Origin: Garcia nutans
Taxonomy: Eukaryota > Streptophyta > Magnoliopsida > Malpighiales > Euphorbiaceae
Assembly: GCA_947685225.1 (NCBI GenBank)
Contig: CANTUV010000062.1
Location: forward strand, 18,000,501 to 18,064,500
DNA length: 64,000 nucleotides
Direction: 5' to 3'
Shown in pieces: positions 1 to 12,600 of the stretch. A program made the translations under genes and the position numbers. Position 1 is the stretch's first letter. The number at the start of each line of letters is the position of its first letter. The notes below the pieces were generated by a model. The model was not told the origin of the DNA. It saw only the letters and a list, made by a program, of their open reading frames with translations, and made no database searches.

Positions 1-2577
1 GCCATAGTTTCGCCTAGAAATTGAATCCCAAGTGTCGACAAAACGGGTTTTTTTTTTCTGATTTTTGAAAACATTTTTACACAAACCAATGCAACAAAAT
101 CATTCTCAGTACACTCCCAATAAATCCCCCTTATAACCTCAACTACAATCTGCAAATAGGATTTACACTTCTAGTACAAAATAAAGTAAAGGTTTATTAT
201 GAAACACAGTAGATAAAATATTTGTTCACTATGCAGCGGAAAGTAACAATATTTACAAATTAATATACATCAAAACTTCAGTTTTACAAAACATAAAATT
301 TATACATGTTTGGCAGTCAGTCTTCGATCTTTAAGCCCACTATTCACACTTCAAAATCTAGACTCGACTCGGCCTAGAGGAACTCTCTGGTTCTTCCCTG
401 TCACCTGCGCGATGAACCACAATCGCGCTAAGCCCACGGCTTAGTGATACAAACAACCATAATATTATGCCTCAATGCAATGCCAATGTCACACAATCAA
501 GTTTCATAAATAATTAAAAAAATATTATATTTCACAATCTTACATTATTTAATAATTAATCAAAACATTCATGATTCACATTGAAAACAAAGACAAGCAT
601 GGGCCCAAAATACACTAATATGTTATTCAAAGTTCAGAGTTACTGCTTTGGTCCATAATCACAATCATCAATACATTTATCCATGGATAATCAACTAGAT
701 TTGAGCTTACGACCCAGTGATTTCACTCAATCTAGTTTCAATAATTTGTTTTTAAGGTTTACGACCCGGTCATTTCACCCCAAAAACATCACATTTCACA
801 TTTTCTAACTTGAATCGGCTTACAACCCGGTCATTTCACCTATCCAGTGATTCATAGGCATGCCGCCAAAACCAGAACTCTGAAAATTGAATAAACATAT
901 TAGGCACACTGTAACACCCTGATACTCCATATAAGTACCATACATATACCTAGTATACATACAATACATATATGTAGTATCAGAATGTCACGTAAATTTT
1001 CAGTTTATTTACCTTTAACCGAATTCATAAAATTTTACATTACTTTGAAACACATTTATAAAATCATTGCTCTTATTAAAAATGCAACATAATTAAAATC
1101 ATATATGTATGCATCACCTTCTAGTTGGTCTCGAGACACCCTTACTCTTCTCGTGGCACCACAGCTAAACTTCCAAATTAACCTCATAAATACCTGCGCG
1201 ATTAAACATCCGCGCTAAGCCCGAGAGCTTAGTAGTACTAAATAAAACAATAATAAAATAAACTTTGCCAAAAGAATCATACCTTAAATTTTTAGCATTT
1301 AGTTTTATTGTTTTCTTACCACGTATTCCTTTCTCAATGCATTCTTCAGAAGTTCTCACTATCTTTGCAAATTTGATATATAATTACATGGAACATTCAT
1401 AACACAATTCTTGCCCTTTCTATTTCATATATATATATATAACATACATCATTTTAACAAAACACCATTCAATGATCTATCCAAATTTTCATAATAGCAA
1501 TTCTCACAAATTCCACCTTCATATACATTTTACACATCATACAACATGTTCATAAGCCCATATCTCAACAAAGTCCCTCAAAACACATTCCTCTTCAATA
1601 CATCAATGCACATATTACAAAATCATACTTCATAACATCATTTTATTCACAATTCATCAAGCATGAATCACATTGACAACAAAGACAGACTTGGGCCCAA
1701 ACAACATACTAATATGCCATTCAATTTTCAGAGTAATGCTTTGGTTTAATTATCACATTTATCATTATCATAGACCCAACTAGGCTTCAAGGATTAGGTT
1801 CAACCAAGCTTCAAGGGGAGCAAAGCATGCTAAGCTTCAACCCAACTTGGCTTCAAGAACCAATCCAACCTAGCTTCAAGGGTGGTAACATCTCAATTAG
1901 GCTTCAAGGATTTAATCCAACCTAACTTCAAGAGATTGTTACACTTCTTAGGCATGCCACCAACAACAAACTCTGAAAATGGAATAACACATTAGTCACA
2001 CAACTCATTTATCAATTTTATTCTCAATTGAATTATCATAACCAATAACAATGGTTCACATTTTATTTGAATCATCATAGCCAATCACAATGGCTTCATC
2101 ACATCACATTAAAATCACCATAGCCAATAACAATGGCTCACATCTCATTTGAATCATCATAGCCAATAACAATGGCTTCATATTTCATTTGATTTCAACT
2201 CACATTTCATCTGTCATCACAATATCACATATTTTATATTTCATGCTTCATCACAACATCACATCATTCATATAACACATTACAATTTACAAAGCATAGA
2301 ACATAACATTATTCATATAGTATCATCAAATCATATTGATCAATTCATCACTCAAGTATACATGATCATTATATCTTCCACATTTCCTATACCATCATTG
2401 TTAGATACATCACACTTTACATTATTCATGGATTTATAATCTTCTATATACTTTTGGTTGGATCATTATTGTTTTAAGTGTGTTTAGGTACCAAAAGACC
2501 CTTTTAAAGATCCAACAATATAAGAAGAATATATAACAATGTAAGAAGGACAAAGAATAAAACATTACTTAACACAT

Positions 2578-2890
2578 TTGAGGGACACGGGCAGCACACT
2601 TGAGGGACACGGCCAAGCTTGTGGCCGTGTCTCTCAACACAATTTTGGCAGTAGCGAACACGGGCATGGGACACGGCCAAGCTTGTGGCCGTGTCTCTCA
2701 TCACAATTTCAAACAGACTCAGACACGGGCAGAGGACACGGCCGTGTCTCTCAACAAAAGTCAGGCAGTAGCAAACACATTCAAGGGACACGGCCAAGCT
2801 TGTGGCCGTGTCTCTCCAAAATCCATCCAACACGGCCAAGTTGCCCTAACTTGGCCGTGTCTCTCATAATTTGGCCGTGTCCTTCAAGAA
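2578..2890. repeat. Cluster of GGACACGGCC palindromes in S1
   Basis: Four palindromes occur here. Those at about 2604-2633, 2668-2697 and 2784-2815 have arms GGACACGGCCA and TGGCCGTGTC around an AGCTTG loop containing AAGCTT. The one at 2733-2750 is loopless. Half-copies follow at 2828-2885. The block is much richer in GC than the surrounding LTR. The short open frames across it come from the repeat and are not treated as genes. Related palindromes occur in unrelated elements of this window (45390-45700, 48896-49125, 53080-53390, 60895-61190). Confidence 0.85.
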
Positions 2891-3367
2891 CTCAAAGACC
2901 AAACCATTTCCAAAATTCATACCACAACCCTTTTAATCATCATCTTTGTTCATATTTATCAATTCCATATCACTTTAACATTTATATAACTTCATTATAT
3001 CACCATAACAATCAATATATATACATCACTATAATCAATTACTCAAAATACCATTTCATTCATATCAAATCCTAACTCAACAATTCATCATCATCATCAC
3101 AAATACCCCAAATTATCAACACTTAAATACCAATTCAACACAATTACATACTTCAATCTTTCATTTCCATCATCTTAAACACCAACCATACCTCAATCCA
3201 AAGAAACCCAAAACAAGAAGATAAAAACATATATATACATAATCAATAAAATCAACTCAAGAGAGAAGTACTTACTTGAATAGCTTGCCAAATCTTCAAT
3301 ATCCATTTGCAAGCCTCTTGATAACCTTAATCTTTGGTGTAATTAGAAGTAAAATCCCCTTTCTCTC

Positions 3368-3471
3368 TCTAGCTTCTCTCTCTCTCTCTCTCTCTCTCTC
3401 GTTTACTAAGAAGAAGGAGACGAAGGAGAAGAAGAAAGAACGTTCTCGTTCTTTCCTTCATCCTTATCATA

Positions 3472-3507
<36 letters not shown>

Positions 3508-3621
3508 GCAATTAAATCTCCTCCACACAAACTTCTTTTTGCTTTCCTCTTTATTTTCCTTTTTGTCCTTATTATCATTATTATTATTATTAACTAATCA
3601 TACAAATATATATATATATAC
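3368..3621. repeat. Microsatellites in S1
   Basis: A CT-dinucleotide run occupies about 3374-3400, an AAT trinucleotide run about 3480-3506, and a short TA run about 3606-3620. They lie near the end of S1 that is 5' in element orientation. They would be length-variable; no other function is apparent. Confidence 0.85.
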
Positions 3622-4828
3622 AACTCACTTTTCCTACACCATTTTATACCTCATATATATGTTACATTTTATAATTCCCATATCTTCTCTTCACTTCTTT
3701 TCTCTTACCCTTCAATACACACATTGAATCCAAATACAACAATAATCCCAACACTTTTAGGGTATATTTTAGGATATTACACACACAATCATTTTATTTA
3801 TATTTTTTTTTCAATCTCTTTTCATTTCATTTCTCATAATTAATTAGGCAACCAAGCCTCCATTATATATCTCATTTGCATCATCATAGCCAACAACCAT
3901 GGCATCATATCTCATATGATCTCAAATCACAATAAAACAATTCTTCATAACATCATATCTTTCACATTTCATTTCCATATTTCATTTCATCATCATATAA
4001 GCAAATATGTTTCAACCATCTCATATTATATTTCAAATCACATTAATCAATTCATTATTCAAATGGATATAATCAATGACATTAACACATATTTTACATG
4101 CTCATCACAACATTCACATATTACCAAACATAATGTGATTTTTAATATCCATCAACAATGCATTAGGTTCCTTATCACATTTACAATCAAATGTGTGTCA
4201 AGTCTCAACATCACATGAATGTATGCAATAGTGTAGTTTGTACTTACCTTAAAACCAACTCACACCAATCTATACACTTACTCTTCCAAGAATCCTCAAC
4301 ACTTAGGTTAGGGCAATTCAACCTCTTCACAACCAAAGTTGATGAAATTTCACAAATTTCCAACTTAATCACTTGAATCTTCCTTCAATTTGATCTTATA
4401 AAATCAAAACTCTTCCTTGCTCTTTTGTCTTTGGAGTACCCGACCAAGAAAAGAAAAAGAAGAAAAATGAAAAGGAAATTAGAGACAAAGTCAAATATAT
4501 GGTCTTCAAACATTCTCCACCAAGTCTTTTAATAATAAAATAATCAATTATTTCCTCTTCCACTCATTTATTTCTTCCAATTAATTCATTAATTCAATAA
4601 AAACAAATATCTTCTTTAGTTTACCATCCATTTTGACTTGTATATATGTTGTATATATTTCCATATATACAACATATAAACTTTCTCTTCAATTCTTTTT
4701 CTTTCTAATTACACATATACATTTAATTCAAATAAAACAACAATTATATCAAAACTTCTAGGGCACACTTTGGGATATTACAATTCTCCCCCTCTAAAAA
4801 GAAATTTCATCCTCGAAATTACCAGGTA

Positions 4829-7090
4829 TTAAGTCTGAAACAGTTGAGGATACTGATCTCGTATCGCTTGCTCACTCTCCCAAGTTGCCTCTTCTCTACC
4901 ATGATTCTTCCAAAGAACCTTTACAAGTGGCACTTTCTTATTTCTCAACTCTTTCACTTCATGTGCCAAAATAGCAATTGTTTCTTCTTCAAAAGTTAGA
5001 TCCGGACTCACCTCAATAGATTCAACTGGTAAAACATGAGATGGGTCAGATCTATACCTTCGCAACATAGAAATATGGAAGACATTATGGATTCTATCCA
5101 ACTCAGGTGGCAAAGCAAGACGATAAGCAACTGGTCCAACTTTTTCTAATATCTCATACGGTCCAATGAATCGAGGACTCAGTTTCCCTCTTCGACCAAA
5201 TCTTAAAATCTTTTTCCAAGGAGACACTTTCAGAAATACTTTATCTCCAATATCAAATTCTATGTCTCTCCTCTTCAAATCTGAATAAGATTTCTGTCAG
5301 TCTGAAGCTGCTTTCAACCTATCCCGAATCATCTTCACTTTTCTTTAGTCTCTTTAATCAGATCAGGACCAACCAATTTGCCTTCCCCAACTTCATTCCA
5401 ACATAGAGGCGTTCTACATTTTCTTCCATACAATGCCTCAAATGGTGCGATTCCAATACTGGATTGATGACTGTTGTTGTAAGCAAATTCTACAAGTGGC
5501 AAAAATTTGTCCCAACTTTCAGAGAAATCAATGACACAACTTCTCAACATATCCTCAATAATCTGTATCACTCTCTCTGATTGCTCATCTGTCTGTGGAT
5601 GAAAAGCAGTGCTAAAATGCAATCGAGAACCCAAAGCACCATGTAAACTCTTCCAAAATCTTGAAGTAAATTTAGGATCTCGATCATACACTAAAGAAAT
5701 TGGGACTCCATGCAACATTACTATCTCATTGATGTACAATTCAACTAACTTCTCAAGTGAAAAGTCCATCCAAATGGCATCATGCTTCCTCTGTGTCATA
5801 GGCAAACCAGACACAAAATCCATTGTGATTCTCTCCCATTTCCATTCAGGCACCGTTAAAGGTTGAAGCAACCCTGTTGGAACTTGATGCTCAGCTTTCA
5901 CCCTCTGACAAGTGAGACATTTGGACACAAATTCTGCTATGTCTCTCTTCATACCAGACCACCAATAATGCTGTCTCAATTCATGGAACATCTTTGTACT
6001 TCCCGGATGCATAGCAAAAACCGATTGGTGTGCTTCCTCCAAAATAACCTTTTTCAAACTATTATTATCAGGAACACACAATCTATCCTTAAACCAAAGG
6101 CTACCATCACTTCTCAAAAAGAAATCTCGGCTCTCCCCGTTTTGGCAATCTAAAATAATCTTCTGAATTTTCTCATCAGCCAATTGAGCCTCCTTTATCT
6201 GATCCAACAATACCGGTCACAAATGCAACTGTGCCAACAACGCACCATCATCACATAATTCAAAGCTAGCATGCAATGCTCTCAACTCAACAAGCAACGA
6301 GAGCGAATAAATAGTCAAACCCGCTAAAGGCTTCCGACTCAAGGCATCGGCAACCACATTTGCCTTACTAGGATGATAATCAATCAAACAGTCGTAGTCT
6401 TTGATCAATTCCAACCATCGTCTTTGCCGAAGATTAAGCTCCCTCTGAACACCCAGATATTTCAAACTCTTATGATCCGTATAAATAAAACATTTCTCTC
6501 CATACAAGTAGTGTCGCCAAATCTTCAAAGCAAACACTATGGCTGCCAACTCCAAATCATTCGTCGGATAATTAAGCTCATGCAGCTTCAATTGCCGAGA
6601 AGCATAAGCTATAACTTTACCCTCTTGCATTAAAACACATCCTAAACCATTATATGAAGCATCACTATAAATCACATATGGTTTATCTTCCACAGGCAAA
6701 GTAAGAACAGGAGCTTGAGTCAACATCTCTCTCAACTGCTCAAATCTCATTTGACACTGATCTGTCCATACAAATCTAACTCCCTTTCGAAGTAATCTGG
6801 TGAGTGGAGTAGCTATCAAAGAAAAACCTTTTACAAACCGTCGATAATAGCCTGCCAAGCCCAAAAAACTTCTAACTTCAGTCACAGATTTCGGTGGACT
6901 CCAATTCAAAATGGCCTCAACTTTACTCGGATCAACTCTTATACCATCTGCTGAAACTATATGACCCAGAAAAATCACTTGATCCAACCAAAACTCACAC
7001 TTTGACAGCTTAGCATACAATTGCTTCTCTCTCAAAGTATGCAGTACAATCCGCAGATGCTTGTCATGCTCCTCTTCATTATGTGAATAC
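4829..7090 (-). pseudogene. T2 pol, 3' half: RT end, RNase H, integrase, chromodomain (broken)
   Basis: Translated on the minus strand, this continues T2 pol after the T1 insertion. It starts just past the RT active site (YSHNEEEHDKH), then RNase H (YSDASYNGLGC), the integrase HHCC region (CLTC), the catalytic core and a C-terminal chromodomain ending YPQLFQT. Breaks seen: TGA at 6217-6219 where T3 has AGA, a frameshift near 5335, TGA at 5297-5299 where T3 has CGA, and a 57-base in-frame deletion near 5770 removing 19 integrase residues between the two catalytic aspartates relative to T3. It cannot encode a working polyprotein. The other half is at 16894-19240. Confidence 0.9.
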
Positions 7091-9563
7091 TGTAACACCC
7101 CCACATTCAGTACACACACACACTACAACACCACAATGTAGCATATGTGCACCGAATATAGGAGTGCTACGGCTTTTCATCAACATTCAAAACATTTTTA
7201 TATAATACCATCATCTTTCTCAATATACATTATAGATATGTTAATACATTTAAGTAGTACACAGCGGAAGTTATAAAATATTTACACATATGAAAACATT
7301 TGAGTACATATTTATCATTACATATATATTTACAATATAAACAAAATCTTTACAAAATATAAAAGAGTTATACATGATTGGCAAATCTCCTCTGATCTTT
7401 AAGTTCCCAAAATCAACTCTTCAATGTCTACTCTCACTCGGTCTAGAAGAGCTCTCGGGTTCAACTCTATTACCTGCGCGATTAAACACTATCGCGCTAA
7501 GCCAAGGGCTTAGTAAGACAATTCATGCTAATGTTATGCTTTAGTGCAATGCAATGTTTCACATTTGTATTAATAAATCAACATCAATGATACACACACA
7601 ATTAGTAAAGATCATACTCAATAAACAATATTCCGTGAATAGTCCGTTTCATCATATAAGTAATATTAACATTTCATTACATTAGAACAACATTTATGTT
7701 ATACATAAAACCTAGACACCTATGGGCCCATCAAGTATTTAATACGATATTCAGAATTCAGAGTTACTGCTTCAGTTCATAAACACCATTATCACGCCCG
7801 TAGGCAACATATACATATATATCTCTATCCATGGATAGTGTAACAGACCCAGTCTCTTGGATCATCAACTCATCTAACTCGAGGAGATCCTCAACCCGGC
7901 AAGACTGTTACAAATCTAATATTTCATAATATCAATTATCATAGTGTAACAGACCCAGTCTCTTGGACCTCAATTCAACTCAATTTGAAGAGATCCTCAA
8001 CCCGGCAAGACTGTTAACTTTCATTAAATAGGCATGCCTCCAAAAAAAAAAAACCAGAACTCTGAAACTGAATATCATATTAAACATACACTTATTTCAA
8101 ACTCTTTATCAATCTTTCTCATCAATTAGGCAAACATGCCATACATCATTCAATTATATCATCATAGCCAATCACAATGGCTTTATAGCATTTCATATCT
8201 CAATTCATATTGTGTATATAGCATTATTAGTATCACATTTCAAAGTACATTATTCATAATACACATCACCATTCACAAGCCTCACAATACACAATACATA
8301 ACCTTATTCATGTAATATCATATGCATTATCAATTCCATATCATCTCACATTTCATGATTCAACAATGATGTTAGACAAATGATATCTATTTTGATCCTT
8401 GACAACTCAAATGGATGATCTATTTTAACATGTATATGAAAATCTTGTTGTAGGATTATATTGCTTCCAATAAGGTGAACAGAACCTTTCTAGCGGTCGC
8501 GCCTCACCTGAATACGACCGCCCCATACAATTACAAGATAAAACCTTATTACAGTAGGTTTCGCGGCCAGAAGCCCGACCTAAGTCGCGACCGCACCTCA
8601 CAATCAAAAGATAAAACATTATTACAGTAGGTTTCGCGGCCAGAAGCCCGACCTAAGTCGCGACCGCACTTGAATAATAGCGACCGCCCCAAATTACGTG
8701 TCTCTCATGCATAAACCCTAAATGTAACCAACCCTCTTCCAAATGCATTTTAACATATAATTCCCAACACAAACTCACTCAAATGGATATAACTCATGTC
8801 ATAACACATATTCATCACAATAACCACTTAAACAACACATTTGAACACAAACCATCTCAAAATCCTAACTCAAACTTTACTCTTGATTTTCCACTATCAA
8901 TCTTCACTTATTTTTCCATAATCACAACCAAACCAACACCAATTCCAATTTTTTTACTTTAAATCAATTCTAACACTTGCAAACACATATCAAATACACC
9001 AAATCATTACATCAACAAATTACACTTCACTTTAAACATAACTTCAAAATTTACAAAGGAAAAACAAGAGATTTCTTACCTTAGATGAAGAAATTTCACA
9101 AATCTCTAACCAAACTCTTTGATTGCCTCTTCAATTGAACTCTAGCATCAAGAACACTTCTCTTCCTCTTTCTCTCCTTCAATCACCGGCACCCAAAATG
9201 AAAAGAAAACAAAATAGCCACAAGTCAAACACTTTTCCATCTTTTAATCTCCACCAAGAGATTTCTAAAGGTAAATTACCTCAATACCCTTAACCATATA
9301 ACTCACCTTTTGTCTCATATAAGCCCATTTAAGTAATTACACACTCAACACAAAAATATCTCTTTTCCTTTGACTCTTCCTTTGACCCATTTATATGTTA
9401 TATATATCATCATATACACAACATATACCATTCTCTCTAAACCCTATTTTCTTTCCCAATTTCTTTTCTCTTGCAATTATCATATATATACAATCCAATA
9501 TAACAACAACAACAATAAAAACATCATAACCAAGACTTCTAGGGCATATATGAGGATATTACA
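7091..9563 (-). repeat. 3' LTR of T1 (left in window)
   Basis: 2473 bp, starting TGTAACACCC and ending GGATATTACA. Noted inside: twin hairpins at 7476-7512; long inverted-repeat arms at about 7734-7769 and 8053-8089 around two copies of an ACAGACCCAGTCTCTTGGA cassette; an AGCCA..TGGCT hairpin near 8166; and a GC-rich tandem duplication at 8536-8668. Differences from the other LTR include the CA-repeat length near 7122, a poly-A interrupted by a C in the other copy (near 8041), and substitutions near 7456, 7608, 7741, 8460, 8617 and 9112. Confidence 0.95.
8536..8668. repeat. 73-bp GC-rich tandem duplication in T1 LTR
   Basis: Two copies, starting at 8536 and 8609, share the core TTTCGCGGCCAGAAGCCCG followed by ACCTAAGTCGCGACCGCAC. 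The same pair recurs in the right LTR from about 15856 to 15998. The duplication therefore predates this insertion. It is rich in CG dinucleotides in an otherwise AT-rich LTR. Partial relatives (GCGGTCGCGCC, GCGACCGCCCC) flank it. Confidence 0.85.
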
Positions 9564-9576
9564 ATTCTCCCCCTCT
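9564..9576 (-). other. Polypurine tract of T1
   Basis: On the minus strand this reads AGAGGGGGAGAAT directly before the TGTAATATCC start of the 3' LTR. This is the expected place and composition for the plus-strand DNA primer. The same tract occurs in T2 (4783-4795) and T3 (21430-21442). Confidence 0.85.
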
Positions 9577-9610
9577 AAAAAGAAAATTTCGTCCTCGAAA
9601 TTACCTGATA

Positions 9611-12600
9611 TCAACTCTGAAACAACTGAGGATATTGCTCTCGCATGGATTGTTCACTTTCCCAAGTTGCTTCTTCTTTTGCATGATTCTTCCATAGAAC
9701 CTTCACCAATGGCACTCTCTTGTTTCTCAGCTCTTTCACATCATGTGCTAAAATAGCAAATGGTTCCTCTTCAAAAGTCAAATCTGGGCTTACTTCGATA
9801 GATTCAATTTGCAATACATGAGATGGATCCGATCTGTACCTCCTCAACATAGAAACATGAAATACATTATGAATACGATCCAACTCAGGTGGCAAAGCAA
9901 GTCGATACGCAACTGGCCCAACTCTTTCCAAAACTTCATACGGTCCAATGAAACGAGGACTCAATTTCCCTTTCCGACCGAACCTCAAAATCTTCTTCCA
10001 AGGAGAAACTTTCAGAAATACCTTATCCCCAACATCAAACTCTATGTCTCTCCTTTTTAGATCTGCATAAGACTTCTGTCGGTCTGAAGTTGTTTTCAAC
10101 CTGCCTCGTATCACTTTTACTTTCTCTTCAGTTTCTTGAATCAAATCAGGACCAATCAACTTATTATCTCCAAGCTCATTCCAACAAAGAGGTGTCCTAC
10201 ACCGTCTGCCATACAATGCTTCGAATGGTGCCATACCAATGATAGATTGGTGACTGTTGTTGTAAGCAAACTCCACAAGAGGTAAAAATCTATCCCAACT
10301 TCTAGAGAAATCAATGACACAACTTCTCAACATATCTTCAATAATCTGTATCACCCTCTCTGACTGTCCATCCGTCTGTGGATGAAAAGCAGTGCTGAAG
10401 TGTAATCGAGAACCCAAAGCACTATGCAAACTCTTCCAAAATCTTGAAGTAAACCTGGGATCTCGATCAGACACTAAAGAAGTTGGAACCCCATGCAACT
10501 TCACAATCTCATGGATATACAGCTCAGCTAACCTTTCCAAAGAATAATCCATCCGAACCGGAAGGAAATGAGCTGTCTTAGTCAATCTATCCATAATTAC
10601 CCATATGGCATCATGCCTCTTTTGTGTCAATGGCAACCCAGACACAAAATCCATCGTCACTCTATCCCACTTCCATTCTGGTACTGATAATGGTTGTAGT
10701 AATCCAGTTGGAACTTGATGCTCTGCTTTAACCTTCTGACAGGTGAGACATTTCGACACAAAATCTGCAATATCTCTCTTCAAACCAATCCACCAGTAAT
10801 GTTGTCTCAAATCATGATACATCTTTGTATTACCCGGATGCATAGCAAACACTGACTGATGTGCTTCTTCTAAAATGACTCTTTTCAAAACAGCATCATC
10901 GGGTACACACAATCGGTTCTTAAACCAGAGACTCCCATCACCTTTCACAATAAAATCTCTAGTCTTCCCATTCTTGCAATCTGAAATAATCTTCTGAATC
11001 TTCATATCAATCAACTGAGCCTCTTTTATCTGATCTAACAAAACTGGTTTCAAAAGCAAATGTGCCAACAATGCACCATCATCACAAGGTACAAAACTGG
11101 CATGCAAAGCTCTCAACTCAACAAGCAACGAGAGCGAGTAAACAGTTAAACCAGCTAAAGACTTCCGACTCAAGGCATCAGCAACAACATTTGCTTTACC
11201 TGGATGATAATCAATCAAACAGTCGTAGTCTTTAATCAATTCCAACCATCTCCTCTGCCGAAGATTGAGCTCTTTTTGAACACCCAAATATTTTAAACTT
11301 TTGTGATCAGTGTAGATAAAACATTTCTCCCCAAACAGATAGTGTCGCCAAATCTTCAATGCAAACACAATGGCTGCTAGCTCCAAATCATGGGTCGGAT
11401 AGTTAAGCTCATGCGGTTTCAACTGTCGAGATGCATAAGCTATAACCTTACCTTCTTGCATCAGAACACACCCCAAACCACTATGTGAAGCATCACTGTA
11501 GATCACATATGGTTTGCTTTCAACAGGTAAAGTAAGAACAGGTGCTTGAGTCAACATATCTCTCAACTGCTCAAAGCTAGTCTGACACTGATCTGTCCAC
11601 ACAAATCTCACTCCCTTACGAAGCAATCTGGTGAGTGGAGTAGCTATCAAAGAAAACCCTTTCACAAACCGCCGGTAATAGCCTGCCAAACCCAGAAAAC
11701 TTCTAACCTCTGTCACAGACTTGGGTGGACTCGAATTTAAAATGGCTTCAACTTTACTCGGATCAACTCTAATGCCTTCAGCTGAGACAATATGTCCGAG
11801 AAAAGCGACTTGATCCAACCAGAACTCACACTTCGACAATTTAGCAAATAACTGCTTCTCTCTCAAAATCTGCAACACAATCAGCAAATGCTTGTCATGT
11901 TCCTCTTCATTCCGCGAATACACCAGAATGTCATCGATGAAGACCACTACAAACTGATCCAGATAGGGCCTGAACACCCTATTCATCAAATCCATAAAAG
12001 CTGCAGGTGCATTCGTCAAGCCAAAAGGCATAACTAGAAACTCATAATGTCCATACCTGGTCCGAAAGGCGGTCTTGGAAATGTCTTCAGCTTTAACTCT
12101 CAATTGATGGTATCCAGATCTCAAATCAATTTTAGAAAACACAGCTGCACCCTTCAATTGATCAAAGAGATCATCGATTCTAGGCAAAGGATATTTATTT
12201 TTAATAGTCACCTTGTTCAATTGCCTATAATCGATGCACAATCTCATAGTACCATCTTTCTTCTTCACAAATAGCACAGGAGCTCCCCAAGGAGAAACAC
12301 TGGGGCGAATAAATCCTTTATCCAACAACTCCTGTAATTGCACTTTCAATTCCCTCAATTCTGCTGGTGCCATTCTATAAGGAGTAATAGAGATAGGAGT
12401 GGTACCAGGCAACAATTCAATACCAAACTCCACCTCTCTCTCAGGAGGCAATCCTGGCAACTCCTCTGGGAATACATCTGGGAACTCTGCAACTGTGGCA
12501 ATACTATCAATGGGAGAACCCTTCACTCTAGTATCTATCACATGAGCAAGATAAGCTTCACACCCCTTTCTAATCAACCTCCTGGCTGCAACAGCTGAAA

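Larger units (their letters stand above)
910..3781 (-). mobile_element. Solo LTR S1, Tekay-type
   Basis: The segment starts TGTAACACCC, ends ATATTACA, and is flanked by CACAC at 905-909 and 3782-3786. Removing it restores the LTR sequence seen at 20420-20440 and 27300-27320. There is no internal coding region or primer site, so this is a solo LTR, normally left by recombination between the two LTRs of a full element. It carries TTCAAGG-type cassette repeats (about 1775-1945), four variants of an AGCCA..TGGCT hairpin (about 2030-2185), the palindromic cluster at 2578-2890 and microsatellites at 3368-3621. It is related to S2 but longer (2872 against 2524 bp). Confidence 0.9.
1..4782 (-). repeat. 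Left LTR of T2 (3' LTR), interrupted by solo LTR S1
   Basis: This matches 19527-21429 and 26404-28310 almost base for base once the S1 insertion (910-3781) and one copy of its CACAC duplication are removed. It ends GGGATATTACA at 4782, next to the T2 purine tract at 4783-4795 (AGAGGGGGAGAAT on the minus strand). It holds a twin-hairpin block at 407-443, a TGGGCCC block near 600 and repeats of GACCCGGTCATTTCACC at about 715-840. As the 3' LTR it would supply polyadenylation signals to T2. Confidence 0.9.

Noticed and set aside
2578..3075. Frames of 89 to 165 codons on both strands over the palindromic block of S1
   Set aside because: They are translations of a GC-rich palindromic repeat (TRPSLWPC-type peptides), present in several frames and unrelated elements. 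No domain is seen.
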